Notes under the pieces: generated by a model
Seen by the model: only the letters and a program-made list of their open reading frames with translations
What the model was told of the DNA's origin: nothing
Databases searched by the model: none
Assembly (NCBI RefSeq): GCF_011764425.1
Contig: NZ_BLPF01000002.1
Coordinates: 1,860,997-1,924,996, forward strand
Reading direction: 5' to 3'
Length of the DNA stretch: 64,000 bases
Source of the DNA: Phytohabitans houttuyneae
GTDB taxonomy: Bacteria > Actinomycetota > Actinomycetes > Mycobacteriales > Micromonosporaceae
Translations under genes and position numbers: made by a program
Part shown: positions 1 through 8,915 of the stretch, in pieces
Numbering within the stretch: the first letter of the stretch is position 1
Layout of the letters: every line of letters begins with the position of its first letter

Positions 1-1179
1 CTGCGCGTGCAGGCGTACGTGATCGGCGCGCTGCCCGCCGGGATCGCCGGCGTGCTGTTCACGTACATGACCGGGTTCATCAGCCCCACCGCGTTCACGC
101 TCACCCTGCTCATCGCGCTGCTCGCGGCGACCGTGCTGGGCGGCGCGGACAGCGTGTGGGGTGCGCCGGTGGGCGCGGCGATCCTGGTGCTGGGCCCGCT
201 GCAGGCCGCCTCGTTCCAGAAGTACTCGACCGCGGTGTACGGCGCGTTCCTGATCTTCGTCGGCGTCGCGTTCTCGATGGGCCTGGCGGGCCTGGCCCGA
301 ATCCTGCGGCGCCGCCTGCTCGAACGGCGCCTCGCCGCCCCCGCCGCGGCGGCGGAGGGCGGGGCCGAGCCGGCCGCGCTGTCGATACCGGGGCAGCGGC
401 TGGAGGTCACCGGCGTCGCCAAGGCGTTCGCCGGGCTCAAGGCGCTCAACGGGGTCGACCTCGTGGTCGAGCCGGGCACGATCACCGCGATCATCGGGGC
501 CAACGGGGCGGGCAAGACCACCCTGCTGAACCTGATCTCCGGCGTCCTGCGCGCCGACGAGGGCACCGTCACCCTCGCCGGCCGCCAGATCACCGGGCTG
601 CGCGCCCACCGGGTCAGCCGGCTCGGCGTCGGGCGCACCTTCCAGACCCCGTTGATCCCGCCCCGCATGACGGTCCTGGAGGTGGTCGAGTCCGGCCGGC
701 TCCGGGACGGCGAGGTCGGGCTGCTCAAGGCCATCGTCCGGCTGCCCGCCCACTACCGGGTGCGCCGGCAGGACCGGGAGGCGGCGCTGGCCGCGCTCTC
801 CTTCGCCGGCCTCGGCCACCTGGCCGACCAGCCGGCCGGGTCGCTCCCGCTGGGCACCCGCCGGCTCCTGGAGGTGGTACGCGCCGTCGCCGGCAAGCCG
901 CACGTGCTGCTGCTGGACGAGCCCGCCGCGGGACTCGACGACGACGGCCTGCGCGAGCTGGAGATGCTCATGCGGCGTACCCGCGAGGCCGGCGGCACGG
1001 TGGTCCTCGTCGAGCACAACGTCCCGTTCGTGATGGACGTCGCGGACCAGGTCTTCGCGATGGAGCTCGGCCGGGTCATCGCCTCCGGGCCGCCGGAGGC
1101 CGTCCGCCGCGACCAGCGGGTCATCGACAGCTACCTCGGCCGGCGCGGCCAGGTGGCGGAGGAATCGGGGGTGGCGTGA
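1..1179 (+). CDS. Branched-chain-type ABC transporter, LivM permease-LivG ATPase fusion (5' partial)
   Basis: The frame is open at the left edge, so the N-terminus lies outside the window. The first ~100 visible residues are hydrophobic membrane segments typical of the C-terminal part of a LivM permease. A basic, Ala-rich linker (about residues 100-130) leads into a complete LivG-type ATPase with Walker A GANGAGKTT, Walker B VLLLDEPAAGL and the H-loop VEHN. The signature motif reads LPLGTRR, a divergent form often seen in LivG proteins. The fusion implies one permease half and one ATPase half made as a single chain. It is followed with TGATG overlap by LivF. HAAT-family importers carry branched-chain amino acids but also many organic acids; next to acyl-CoA genes it may import the catabolic substrate (inference). 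Confidence 0.9.
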   Translation: MRVQAYVIGALPAGIAGVLFTYMTGFISPTAFTLTLLIALLAATVLGGADSVWGAPVGAAILVLGPLQAASFQKYSTAVYGAFLIFVGVAFSMGLAGLARILRRRLLERRLAAPAAAAEGGAEPAALSIPGQRLEVTGVAKAFAGLKALNGVDLVVEPGTITAIIGANGAGKTTLLNLISGVLRADEGTVTLAGRQITGLRAHRVSRLGVGRTFQTPLIPPRMTVLEVVESGRLRDGEVGLLKAIVRLPAHYRVRRQDREAALAALSFAGLGHLADQPAGSLPLGTRRLLEVVRAVAGKPHVLLLDEPAAGLDDDGLRELEMLMRRTREAGGTVVLVEHNVPFVMDVADQVFAMELGRVIASGPPEAVRRDQRVIDSYLGRRGQVAEESGVA

Positions 1180-1922
1180 TGCCCGACTCGTACCCGGACC
1201 GGGGCGCACCGCTGCTGGACGTGACCGACGTCCGCGTCGCCTACGGCGACCTGGTCGCCGTCTGGGAGGTCTCGCTCCAGCTGCGGCCCGGTGGCATCAC
1301 CGCCCTGGTCGGCCGCAACGGCGCCGGCAAGACCACCTTGATCAACGGGCTGTGCGGGCTGCTCCCGGTGCGCTCCGGCACGGTGCTGCTCGACGGCCGG
1401 GACATCACCGCCCTGCCGCCGTGGGCCCGGGTGTCCCGCGGCCTCACCGTGGTACAGGAGGGCAAGCGCGTCTTCCGCGAGCTGACCGTGCGGGACAACC
1501 TCGTCCTCGGCCTGCGCGGCGGCGGAGTGAAGCGCGGCGAGCGGGAGAGCGAGCTGGAGCGGCTCTACGCGCGCTTCCCGATCCTCGGCGACCGCCAGCG
1601 CCAGCGCGCGGCCGACCTGTCCGGCGGCCAGCAGCAGATGCTGGCCATCGCCACCGCGCTCGCCACCCGGCCGCGCGTGCTGCTCGTCGACGAGCCGTCG
1701 TCCGGCCTGGCACCGGTCTTCGTCGACCTGGTGTTCGAAGCGCTGGCCGCCCTGCGCGACGAAGGGCTCGCCATCCTGCTGGTGGAACAGCTGGTCGACG
1801 AGGTGCTCGGGGGCATCGCCGAGGACGTGATCGTGCTCGACCGGGGACGCGTCGTGGTCCGTGACCGGGCGTCCAACCTGTCGGTCGAGGACGTGGCGAC
1901 TAGCATCTACTCGTCCTTGTGA
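1179..1922 (+). CDS. livF: Branched-chain-type ABC transporter ATPase LivF
   Basis: This 247-residue protein is a full LivF ATPase: Walker A GRNGAGKTT at about 45-53, signature LSGGQQQ near 147, Walker B VLLVDEPSSGL near 168 and H-loop VEQ. Length fits the family. The ATG at 1179 overlaps the stop of the LivM-LivG fusion (TGATG), so the two are translationally coupled and form the last genes of an importer operon whose start is outside the window. LivF pairs with the LivG domain to power uptake across the cytoplasmic membrane. The GntR regulator follows at once, which suggests that importer and regulator are co-transcribed. Confidence 0.93.
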   Translation: MPDSYPDRGAPLLDVTDVRVAYGDLVAVWEVSLQLRPGGITALVGRNGAGKTTLINGLCGLLPVRSGTVLLDGRDITALPPWARVSRGLTVVQEGKRVFRELTVRDNLVLGLRGGGVKRGERESELERLYARFPILGDRQRQRAADLSGGQQQMLAIATALATRPRVLLVDEPSSGLAPVFVDLVFEALAALRDEGLAILLVEQLVDEVLGGIAEDVIVLDRGRVVVRDRASNLSVEDVATSIYSSL

Positions 1923-1945
1923 CCAGACGAGACGGGGGACTGTCG

Positions 1946-2764
1946 ATGGTGAGTGCGGGCCGGGAGCGGCGTGCGGTGCCCAATGTCCCGCCGCGGCTCA
2001 ACACCAGGAGCGTGGCGGAGGCGGTCGCGTCCCAGCTGCGCACCCGCATCCTGGACGGCGACCTCGTCGACGGCTCCGAGCTGCCGCCGGAGGCGGTGCT
2101 GCTGGAGCAGTTCCCGGTCAGCCGGCCGAGCCTGCGGGAGGCGTTCCGGATCCTGGAGACCGAGGGCCTGCTGACCGTGCGGCGCGGCAAGCGGGGCGGG
2201 ACGATCATCAAGCATCCGACGCCGGACACGGCCGCGTACCACGTGGGGCTGCTGCTGCACGCCCGGCGCACCTCGCTGGAAGACCTCGCCACCGCCCGCA
2301 ACCTCGTCGAGCCGCTGTCGGCCGAGCAGGCGGCCCGGCGACGCGACCACCGCCGGATCGGCCGCAAGCTCGCCGCCCTGTCGGCCGAGGCCGAGTCCTA
2401 CCTGGAGGACGGCGTCGCCTTCACCGAGCTGGCCGCCGACTTCCACCAGGAGCTGGTCAACGCCGCCGGCAACCAGACCCTCCAGCTGCTCGTCGGCGTC
2501 ATCGAGAGCATCTGGGACACGCAGGAGCTGACCTGGGCCAAGTCGGCCGTCGACGAGGGGCAGTACCCGGAGGTCAACCTGCGCCGCGAGGTGCTGCGCG
2601 CGCACGTGCGGATCAGCGAGGCGATCGAAAACGGCGACGCCGCCGAGGCGGTCCGGCTGACCCGCGGGCATCTGAAGGCCACGTCCCAGTTCGTGTCCGC
2701 CGCCGGGGGACAGGTGCGGGTGCTCGACGACTACGGCAGCCGCCGCCAGTCGCGGCTGTCCTGA
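1946..2764 (+). CDS. FadR/GntR-family transcriptional regulator (FCD domain)
   Basis: This 272-residue protein has an N-terminal winged helix (about residues 18-90, with SRPSLREAFRILETEGL and the wing VRRGKRGG) and an all-helical FCD ligand domain, including DFHQELVNAAGN with the metal-binding-type His. The start chosen is ATG 1946, preceded by GGGGGA at 1934-1939 with a 6-base gap. A GTG at 1919 overlapping the livF stop is an alternative. FCD-GntR proteins usually bind acids or acyl-CoAs and repress adjacent genes. A perfect palindrome at 2821-2834, just before the next operon, is the natural operator candidate (inference). Confidence 0.88.
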   Translation: MVSAGRERRAVPNVPPRLNTRSVAEAVASQLRTRILDGDLVDGSELPPEAVLLEQFPVSRPSLREAFRILETEGLLTVRRGKRGGTIIKHPTPDTAAYHVGLLLHARRTSLEDLATARNLVEPLSAEQAARRRDHRRIGRKLAALSAEAESYLEDGVAFTELAADFHQELVNAAGNQTLQLLVGVIESIWDTQELTWAKSAVDEGQYPEVNLRREVLRAHVRISEAIENGDAAEAVRLTRGHLKATSQFVSAAGGQVRVLDDYGSRRQSRLS

Positions 2765-2820
2765 CCGCGTACGGCTGAAAAAGCACCGTCCACAGCGCCG
2801 CTCGCGGGTCTTCGCGTTAA

Positions 2821-2834
2821 ATCATCTAGATGAT
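2821..2834. promoter_or_regulatory. Perfect 14-bp palindrome, candidate FadR/GntR operator
   Basis: ATCATCTAGATGAT reads the same on both strands and is strikingly AT-rich against its surroundings. It lies 57 bp after the GntR gene and 13 bp before the GTG start of the acyl-CoA dehydrogenase operon, so a bound protein would block transcription or initiation. Size and symmetry suit a GntR dimer. No second copy was noticed in the window. That the upstream FCD regulator binds it is inference. Confidence 0.55.
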
Positions 2835-2846
2835 AGGCTCCGAGGC

Positions 2847-3992
2847 GTGGACATGGATCTCGGTGAGTGGGCGGACGCCTTGCGGTTGCGTCTCAGGGAA
2901 ATGCTCGCGGAGCTTCTCCCCACCGACTGGTCGGGATCCTTCTCCGACGATCCGCGCGTCACCAGCGTCACCCGCCAGGTGCTCGATCGCCTCGCCCAGG
3001 AAGGGCTGCTGACGATCGACTGGCCGCCGGAGTACGGCGGAGCCGGCGCGACCCTGTGGGAGCAGGCGGTCGTCCGCGAGGAGATGTGGGCACACCTGGA
3101 GCCGCGCGGCCCGCAGTACATGGGGTTGAGCTGGGTCGGCCCGACCGTTATGGCCTTCGGCACGCAGGCGCAGCGCGCGGCGCACCTGCCGCGGATCGCC
3201 AGGGGCGAAGCCGTCTGGTGCCAGGGCTTCAGCGAGCCCGAGGCGGGCAGCGACCTCGGCGCGCTGTCGCTGGCGGCGACCGCCGACGCCGACGGCTGGA
3301 CGCTGCGCGGGCAGAAGATCTGGACGTCGTACGCGACGATCGCCGACTGGTGCTTCCTGGCCGCGCGAACCAGCCGCCACCCGGACGCCCGAAACCACGG
3401 CATCACGATCTTCCTGCTGCCGATGGACCGCGCGGGCGTGAGCGTGCGCCCGATCGCCTCGATGATGGGACCGCACCACCTCAACGAGGTCTTCTTCGAC
3501 GACGCGCGGGTGACCGCCGCCGACGTGCTCGGCACCGTCGACGAGGGCTGGCAGGTGATCAAGTTCGTGCTCGGCCACGAGCGGATCGGCATCCCGAGGT
3601 ACGCCCGGGACGAGCGGGTCCTGGCCGAGCTGGGCACCGCACCGCAGACCGCGGCGGGTGCGGCCGGCATCGGCTTCGTCCGGGCGCTCGTGCACGCCCG
3701 CACCGCGCGGCTGCTCAACCACCGCGCCATCGCGCACCGGGAGGCCGGCCGGCTGACCGACCGGGTCGCCTCCGGCGCGCGGATCGCCTCGATCCAGCTC
3801 GACCAGGAGGTCGCCGACCTCGCGCTCGACGCCCTCGGGCCGGCCGGGATCGCGCCCGGTGACGGCGACGGCATCCTCGCGCACGCGGAAGACGTGTACC
3901 GGTACGCCAAGTCCGCCACGATCGCGTCCGGGACCATCGAGATACAACGGCTCCTCGTCGCCCGCTCGCTGATGAGCGAGGCGGCGCAGTGA
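2847..3992 (+). CDS. Acyl-CoA dehydrogenase, full-length partner of pair 1
   Basis: This 381-residue flavoprotein has the usual N-terminal helical, beta-barrel and C-terminal helical domains. It carries the FAD/substrate motif SEPEAGSDL (about residue 127) followed by GQKIWTSYA, and a C-terminal GTIEIQR. It would oxidise an acyl-CoA to the 2-enoyl-CoA and pass electrons to ETF (EtfBA at 33715-35467). The start is GTG 2847 with GAGG just upstream; ATG 2853 is a possible alternative. It overlaps the next gene by 4 bases. The neighbour is a shorter homologue without the EPxAGSD motif, an arrangement known from heteromeric steroid acyl-CoA dehydrogenases. Confidence 0.9.
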   Translation: MDMDLGEWADALRLRLREMLAELLPTDWSGSFSDDPRVTSVTRQVLDRLAQEGLLTIDWPPEYGGAGATLWEQAVVREEMWAHLEPRGPQYMGLSWVGPTVMAFGTQAQRAAHLPRIARGEAVWCQGFSEPEAGSDLGALSLAATADADGWTLRGQKIWTSYATIADWCFLAARTSRHPDARNHGITIFLLPMDRAGVSVRPIASMMGPHHLNEVFFDDARVTAADVLGTVDEGWQVIKFVLGHERIGIPRYARDERVLAELGTAPQTAAGAAGIGFVRALVHARTARLLNHRAIAHREAGRLTDRVASGARIASIQLDQEVADLALDALGPAGIAPGDGDGILAHAEDVYRYAKSATIASGTIEIQRLLVARSLMSEAAQ

Positions 3993-5020
3993 GCCGGCGG
4001 GCGTGGCCGCAGGAGGCGGTCGACCTCCAGCGGACCGTGCGCGGCGTCCTCGCCGACCTCGGCGGCGTCGAGCTCGCCCGGTCCGCCGAGGAGAAGCTGC
4101 AAGTGCGTGGCGAGGCGGTGGCGCCGGCGCTGGCCGCCGTCGGCGTGCTCGACCTCGACCCCTACGGCGCCGAGGAGGAGTCGGCCGCCGCCGCCCTCGC
4201 GGTGCGGGCGTGCGGCGAGTTCGTCGCGCCGTGGCCGCTGGCCCGAAGCCTGTCCGTCCCGGCCGCGCTGCGCGCCGAGGTGGACGCCTGCTACGTCGTC
4301 GACGGCGCGGTCACCCACCTCGAGCACGCCGACATCTTCCAGCGGGCCGTCGCGGTGCGGCTCGGCGCCGGCGCCGGTGCCTTCCCGGTCACGGCCGGCG
4401 GGGCGCGGCGCGCGCCGCTCGACCCGTTCGGCATGAGCGTGACGCTCGGCCCGGAGGAGGGCCCGCGGCTGCCGGAGCGCGCGGTCCTCATGTCGTTCGT
4501 CCTGGATGGATTCTGGGTCGCCGGCGCGCTCGCCGCGGCGACCGGGCACGCGGCGCGGTACGCCACCACGCGACGCCAGTTCGGCAAGCCGATCGGCCGG
4601 TTCGGTGAGATCCGGTGGCGGCTGGCCGACATGGCCGTGGCGGCCGACGGCGCGGACGAGCTCGCGGCCTACACGTGGTTTCTGGTCCGCCGCGGCCGGG
4701 CGACGATGGCCGACGCGCTCGCGCTGCGCGTCGGCGTGCTGGAGGCGGCCGGCACCGTCCTGCGCAACGCGCATCAGGTGCTCGGCGCGGTGGGGCTCTG
4801 CGAGGAGCACGACCTGACCGTGCTCGACCGTCACCTGACCCCGGCGCTGCTGCGCCCGACCGCACCGGCCAGGTCGGCAAACCTGTTGCTGGAGGCGGTC
4901 AACCGGCTCGGGTTCGCCGGCACCTTCGACGTCCCTCCCCGCCGCGACCTGTCGCAACGACCGAGTAAGTCACCGGTGGATCTGTCCACGGTGGACGGGC
5001 ACGAAAGGCACAACCCATGA
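3989..5020 (+). CDS. Acyl-CoA dehydrogenase family protein, short partner of pair 1
   Basis: This 343-residue protein has a recognisable acyl-CoA dehydrogenase C-terminal domain (TTRRQFGKPIGRFGEIRWRL, then the HQVLGAVGL region) but lacks the SEPxAGSD motif in its middle domain and is shorter than catalytic members. GTG 3989 overlaps the previous stop, and the end overlaps the ATG of the ligase gene, so three genes are coupled. By analogy with alpha2beta2 FadE complexes of steroid degraders it probably forms a heteromer with the preceding protein, each supplying part of the FAD site (inference). Confidence 0.85.
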   Translation: MSRRAWPQEAVDLQRTVRGVLADLGGVELARSAEEKLQVRGEAVAPALAAVGVLDLDPYGAEEESAAAALAVRACGEFVAPWPLARSLSVPAALRAEVDACYVVDGAVTHLEHADIFQRAVAVRLGAGAGAFPVTAGGARRAPLDPFGMSVTLGPEEGPRLPERAVLMSFVLDGFWVAGALAAATGHAARYATTRRQFGKPIGRFGEIRWRLADMAVAADGADELAAYTWFLVRRGRATMADALALRVGVLEAAGTVLRNAHQVLGAVGLCEEHDLTVLDRHLTPALLRPTAPARSANLLLEAVNRLGFAGTFDVPPRRDLSQRPSKSPVDLSTVDGHERHNP

Positions 5021-6630
5021 GCGCACCAGAGGAGTTCGACTGGAACCTGGCCACGGTCTGGGAGACGGTCGCGGAGGAGCTGCCGGACGCTCCCGCGCAG
5101 ATCCAGGGTGAGCGCACCTTCACGTGGGCCGAGTTCGACCGGCGTGCCGACGGCATCGCGCGGACCCTGCTCGACGGCGCCGCGACCCGCGACGACCGCG
5201 TGGCGCAGTACCTGCGGAACAGCCCCGAGTACCTGGAGGTCTCGCACGCCGCGTTCAAAATCGGGATACCCGCGGTCAACTCCAACTACCGGTACCGGGA
5301 CGAGGAGCTGCGCTACCTGTGGGACGACGCGGACGTCACCAGCGTGGTGTTCCACGGCTCGTTCACCCCGACCGTCGGCGCGCTGCGCGGCCGGGTGCCG
5401 CGCGTGCGGCAGTGGATCCACGTCGACGACGGCACCGAGCCCTGCCCCGACTGGGCGATCCCGTACGAGCAGGCCGCCGCTGCCTCGCCCGGGCGCGTCA
5501 GGTCCGCGTGGGGCCGGGGGCCGGACGACCTGTTCCTGCTCTACACCGGCGGCACCACCGGCATGCCCAAGGGCGTGATGTGGCGCGCCGTCGACATGCT
5601 CCAGCAGATCAACGACGTCTCCACCACCCACTACGACCTGGAGCGGGGCGTCGCCGGCATCCGCCGCGACCTGACGGCGCCCGGACAGGCGCACATCTCG
5701 GGAAGCCCGTACATGCACGGCACCGGCTACTTCGGCGCCACCATGGCCATGCACGGCGGCGGCTGCGCCATCTCGCTGGCCGCGCCCGGCTTCGACGCGG
5801 TCGAGCTGCTGGACGCCATCGACCGGTACAAGGTCGCCAGCCTCGCGATCAGCGGGGAGGTCTTCGCCAAGCGGATCGTGGACGCCCTCGCCGCCGAGCC
5901 CGAGCGGTGGGACAGCTCCACCATCCGCAACGTGCTCACCTCCGGCGGCATGCTGGGCGAGCAGAGCAAGCGCGCGCTGCTGGAGCACTGGCCGGAGGCG
6001 GCGATCCTCGACGGGTTCTCCTCCTCGGAGGGCTTCGGCATGGGCTGGTCACTCGCCACGAAGGGCAACATCCCGGAGACCGGCCGCTTCTCTCCCGGGC
6101 CTAACGTGTGGGTGCTGGACGAGAACGACGAGCCGGTCGCGGCCGGCTCCGAGGTGATCGGCAAGCTCGTGGTCCGCAACCGGCTGCCGATGGGCTACTA
6201 CAAGGACCCGGCAAAGACCGCGAGCACGTTCCGCGAGATCAACGGCGTGCGCACGTCGGTGCCGGGCGACCACGGCGTGGTGCACGCCGACGGCACGATC
6301 CAGCTGATGGGGCGCGACTCGCTGTGCATCACCTCGGGCGGGGAGAAGATCTTCACCGAGGAGGTCGAGGGTGTCATCCTCGACCACGAGGCGGTGACCG
6401 ACGTGCTCGTCGTCGGCGTACCCGACCCGGAGTGGGGCCAGTCGGTGGTCGCGGTGGTCAGCGTCGAGCCCGGACTCCAGCCGGCGCCGGAGGAGCTGAT
6501 CGGCCACGTCAAGCGGCGGCTGGCCGGGTACAAGGCGCCCAAGCGCGTGGTCTTCGTCGACACGGTGCCGCGCTCGCCCAACGGCAAGGCCGACTACCCC
6601 GGTGCCCGGGCCCTGGCCGTCACGGTGTGA
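5017..6630 (+). CDS. FadD19-like acyl-CoA synthetase (AMP-forming ligase)
   Basis: This 537-residue ANL-superfamily ligase has the P-loop LLYTGGTTGMPKGVMWR (near residue 173), a central FSSSEGFGMG segment, GYYKDPAKT, MGRDSLCITSGGEKIFTEEVE at the hinge and the C-terminal catalytic Lys in RSPNGKADY. The GGTTG-PKGVMWR and INSGGEKI-type motifs are those of the FadD19 branch, whose known members activate C24-branched steroid side chains; branch assignment is from memory of the family. It makes an acyl-CoA from acid, ATP and CoA. It is the last gene of the operon starting at 2847 and converges on the quinone oxidoreductase gene with 11 bases of 3' overlap. Confidence 0.88.
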   Translation: MSAPEEFDWNLATVWETVAEELPDAPAQIQGERTFTWAEFDRRADGIARTLLDGAATRDDRVAQYLRNSPEYLEVSHAAFKIGIPAVNSNYRYRDEELRYLWDDADVTSVVFHGSFTPTVGALRGRVPRVRQWIHVDDGTEPCPDWAIPYEQAAAASPGRVRSAWGRGPDDLFLLYTGGTTGMPKGVMWRAVDMLQQINDVSTTHYDLERGVAGIRRDLTAPGQAHISGSPYMHGTGYFGATMAMHGGGCAISLAAPGFDAVELLDAIDRYKVASLAISGEVFAKRIVDALAAEPERWDSSTIRNVLTSGGMLGEQSKRALLEHWPEAAILDGFSSSEGFGMGWSLATKGNIPETGRFSPGPNVWVLDENDEPVAAGSEVIGKLVVRNRLPMGYYKDPAKTASTFREINGVRTSVPGDHGVVHADGTIQLMGRDSLCITSGGEKIFTEEVEGVILDHEAVTDVLVVGVPDPEWGQSVVAVVSVEPGLQPAPEELIGHVKRRLAGYKAPKRVVFVDTVPRSPNGKADYPGARALAVTV

Positions 6631-7587
6631 GCACGAGCCGGCCGCGCGCGGAGCGCTCCTCCAGCAGGGTGAGTGCCTCCGCCGCGGCCTCCAGCGGCAG
6701 CACCCGGTCGATCGGCGGCTTGGCCACGCCGCACTCGACGAGCGGCAGCAGCCGTTTCCACTCGGCCGCCATCTGCTCGGGCGCGACCGCGAGGAACGCG
6801 CCCCACCCGACGCCGACGACGTCGACGTTGCGCGCGAACAGCTGGTCGGTGCGGAGCGTCGGGATGGTACCGCCGGCGAAGCCCAGCACGAGCGCGCGCC
6901 CGAGCGGCGCCAGGCAGCGCAACGAGCGCTCCAGCCGGTCGTTGCCCACCGGGTCCACGACCAGGTCGGCGCCGCGCCCGCCGGTCAGCTCCGCGACCGC
7001 CTCGGGAAAGCCGTCCTCGGGCACGACGTGGTCGGGCGCGTAGCCGACCGGCGCGAGAATCCGGTCCAGCGGCGCCGAGGTCACCGCGATGACCCGCCCG
7101 CCGAACGCCGAGGCGAGCTGCATCGCGGCGATGCCGAGCCCGCCGGACGCGCCGTGCACCAGCACCGTGTCGCCGCGCCGCATCCGGCCGCGCCGCAGCA
7201 GGCCGAACGTCATCGTGAGGTAGTTGGAGGGCAGGCACGCCGCGTGCGGGAAGTCCACGTCCGGGGGAGCGGCAGCACGTGCCGGACGGGTACCGCCGCG
7301 AACTCGGCGAAGCCGCGGAACGGGCTGGAGCAGACCACCGGGTCGCCCACCGCGAACGGTGAACCGGGCGGCGCCTCGACGACCGAGCCCGCGAACTCCC
7401 CGCCCAGCCCGAAGGGCAGCGCGGGCGTCTCCTGGTACCGGCCGTGCGACAGCAGCAGGTCGGGAAACGTCACGCCGGCGGCGCGCACCGCCACGAGCAC
7501 CTCGCCGCCGCCGCGGCGCGGCACCGGGACCTCGTGTACCCGCACGCCGGAGGGCCCGGTGCGATGGATGACCCGCGCCGCTCGCAT
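6620..7587 (-). pseudogene. Quinone oxidoreductase / MDR-family dehydrogenase, apparent one-base frameshift
   Basis: Two minus-strand frames together make one medium-chain dehydrogenase of the zinc-free quinone oxidoreductase type. The N-terminal part (7587 down to ~7264) holds the GroES-like domain. The C-terminal part (from ~7258 to the stop at 6620-6622) holds the Rossmann motif VLVHGASGGLGIAAMQLA. The reading shifts at the five-G run 7263-7267: adding one base gives a smooth join (LPLP-PDVDFPHAACLP). The span of 968 bases becomes 969, or 323 codons, when the base is restored, so this is one lesion or one base-calling error. The gene lies downstream of the thiolase gene on the same strand, in the TetR-site region. 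Confidence 0.8.
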
Positions 7588-7609
7588 CGTCCGCCGCCCT
7601 CCAGACGTG

Positions 7610-8833
7610 CTAGACCCGCTCGATGACGGTGGCGGTGGCCATGCCGCCGCCGGTGCACATCGTGACGAGGCCGGTGTTCAGGTCGCGGCGCTCCAGCTCG
7701 TCCAGGAGCGTGGCGAGCAGGATGGGGCCGCTGGCGCCGATCGGGTGGCCCAGCGCGATGGCACCGCCGTTGACGTTGACCCGGTCCAGGTCCACCCCGG
7801 TCTCCTCGGCGAACCGCAGCACCACGGAGGCGAACGCCTCGTTCACCTCGAACAGGTCGATGTCCTTCATGGACATTCCGGCGCGCGCGACGCAGAGCTT
7901 GGCGGCCGGCCCCGGCGCGGTGAGCATGATGACCGGCTCGGCGCCGGCGGTGGCGGTGGCGACGACCCGGGCCCGGGCGCGCCAGCCGCGCTCGCGGGCC
8001 ACGTCCGAGCGCGCGACGAGGACGGCGGCGGCCCCGTCGGCGAGGCCGGAGGAGTTGCCCGCGTGGTGCACGTGCGCGATCCGGTCGACCCGCGGGTACG
8101 CCTCGCGCGCCATCGCGTCGAAGCTGCGGTCGTAGCCCTCCCACACCTGCGTCCCGAGCTTCTCGAACGACGGCTTCAACGCGGCGAGCGCGTCGAGCGT
8201 CGTCGGCCGGGGCAGCTCGTCGCGGTCGAGCAGCACGGTGCCGCCGGCGTCGGTGACCGGCACCAGCGAGCCGTCGAAGCGGCCCTCCCCGATCGCGTCG
8301 GCCGCGCGCCGCTGCGAGAGCGCGGCGAACGCGTCCACGTCGGCGCGGCTGAACCCGCCGACGGTGGCGATCAGGTCCGCCGAGATGCCCTGCGGGATCA
8401 GCGGGTACAGCCCTCGCAGCCGCTCGTTGCCGCCGTCCAGGGTCGGTCGGGTGGCGGCCGGGTAGCGGGACATCATCTCCACCCCGGACGCGACGACCAG
8501 CTCCGCCTGCCGCGAGACGACCATCGTCGCGGCGGTGTTCAGCGCCTGCTGCCCGGAGCCGCAGGCCCGGTTCATCGTCAGGCCGGGCACGGAGGCGGGC
8601 CAGCCGGCCGCCAGCGCGGACAGGCGGGCGATGTTGTCCGCGTGGTCGCCGATCGCGTTCGCGCAGCCGGTCAGCACGTCGTCGACGTCGGCGGGGCTGA
8701 ACCCGACCCGCTTCTGCAGCTCGGCGAGCACGGTGGCGAGCAGCTCCTGGGGATGCACGCCGGACAGGGCGCCACCGGGCTTGCCCTTGCCACGCGGGGT
8801 CCGGACGGCGTCGACGATCGTTGCTTCACGCAC
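7610..8833 (-). CDS. Acetyl-CoA acetyltransferase (thiolase)
   Basis: This 407-residue protein is a complete degradative-type thiolase: nucleophilic Cys in NRACGSGQQA (about residue 91), the NEAFA segment, the catalytic His in GGAIALGHPIGASG and the second Cys in TMCTGGGMA near the end. It would cleave a 3-ketoacyl-CoA to a shortened acyl-CoA and acetyl- or propionyl-CoA. The start is GTG 8833. It is divergent from the ligase gene at 8916, and the gap holds two 16-bp operators, the nearer 18 bp from the start codon. The frameshifted oxidoreductase follows 22 bp after its stop. Confidence 0.92.
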   Translation of the reverse strand: MREATIVDAVRTPRGKGKPGGALSGVHPQELLATVLAELQKRVGFSPADVDDVLTGCANAIGDHADNIARLSALAAGWPASVPGLTMNRACGSGQQALNTAATMVVSRQAELVVASGVEMMSRYPAATRPTLDGGNERLRGLYPLIPQGISADLIATVGGFSRADVDAFAALSQRRAADAIGEGRFDGSLVPVTDAGGTVLLDRDELPRPTTLDALAALKPSFEKLGTQVWEGYDRSFDAMAREAYPRVDRIAHVHHAGNSSGLADGAAAVLVARSDVARERGWRARARVVATATAGAEPVIMLTAPGPAAKLCVARAGMSMKDIDLFEVNEAFASVVLRFAEETGVDLDRVNVNGGAIALGHPIGASGPILLATLLDELERRDLNTGLVTMCTGGGMATATVIERV

Positions 8834-8850
8834 GGGCCGACACTAGCAGC

Positions 8851-8866
8851 CCAACCATTTGGTTGG
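8851..8866. promoter_or_regulatory. TetR-type operator site 1
   Basis: CCAACCATTTGGTTGG has 7-bp perfect arms and lies in the divergent promoter region of the thiolase (8833) and ligase (8916) genes. It matches the repeated pattern YCRACY-N4-RGTYGR found throughout the cluster. Assignment to the TetR protein encoded at 23784-24467 is inference. Confidence 0.7.
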
Positions 8867-8881
8867 CTACATTGTCTGCAC

Positions 8882-8897
8882 CCAACCGACTGGTTGG
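8882..8897. promoter_or_regulatory. TetR-type operator site 2
   Basis: CCAACCGACTGGTTGG is a second copy 31 bp from site 1, about three helical turns, and ends just before the AGGAGG ribosome-binding site of the ligase gene at 8916. The two copies are placed to control both divergent genes. Confidence 0.7.
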
Positions 8898-8915
8898 CGA
8901 AGGAGGCGGGAGCGG

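Noticed and set aside
2822-4957. Long minus-strand open frame (711 codons) opposite the acyl-CoA dehydrogenase pair
   Set aside because: It has Arg/Ala/Pro-rich, low-complexity content without motifs, and the plus strand carries clear dehydrogenase families with coupled starts; a GC-rich antisense shadow.
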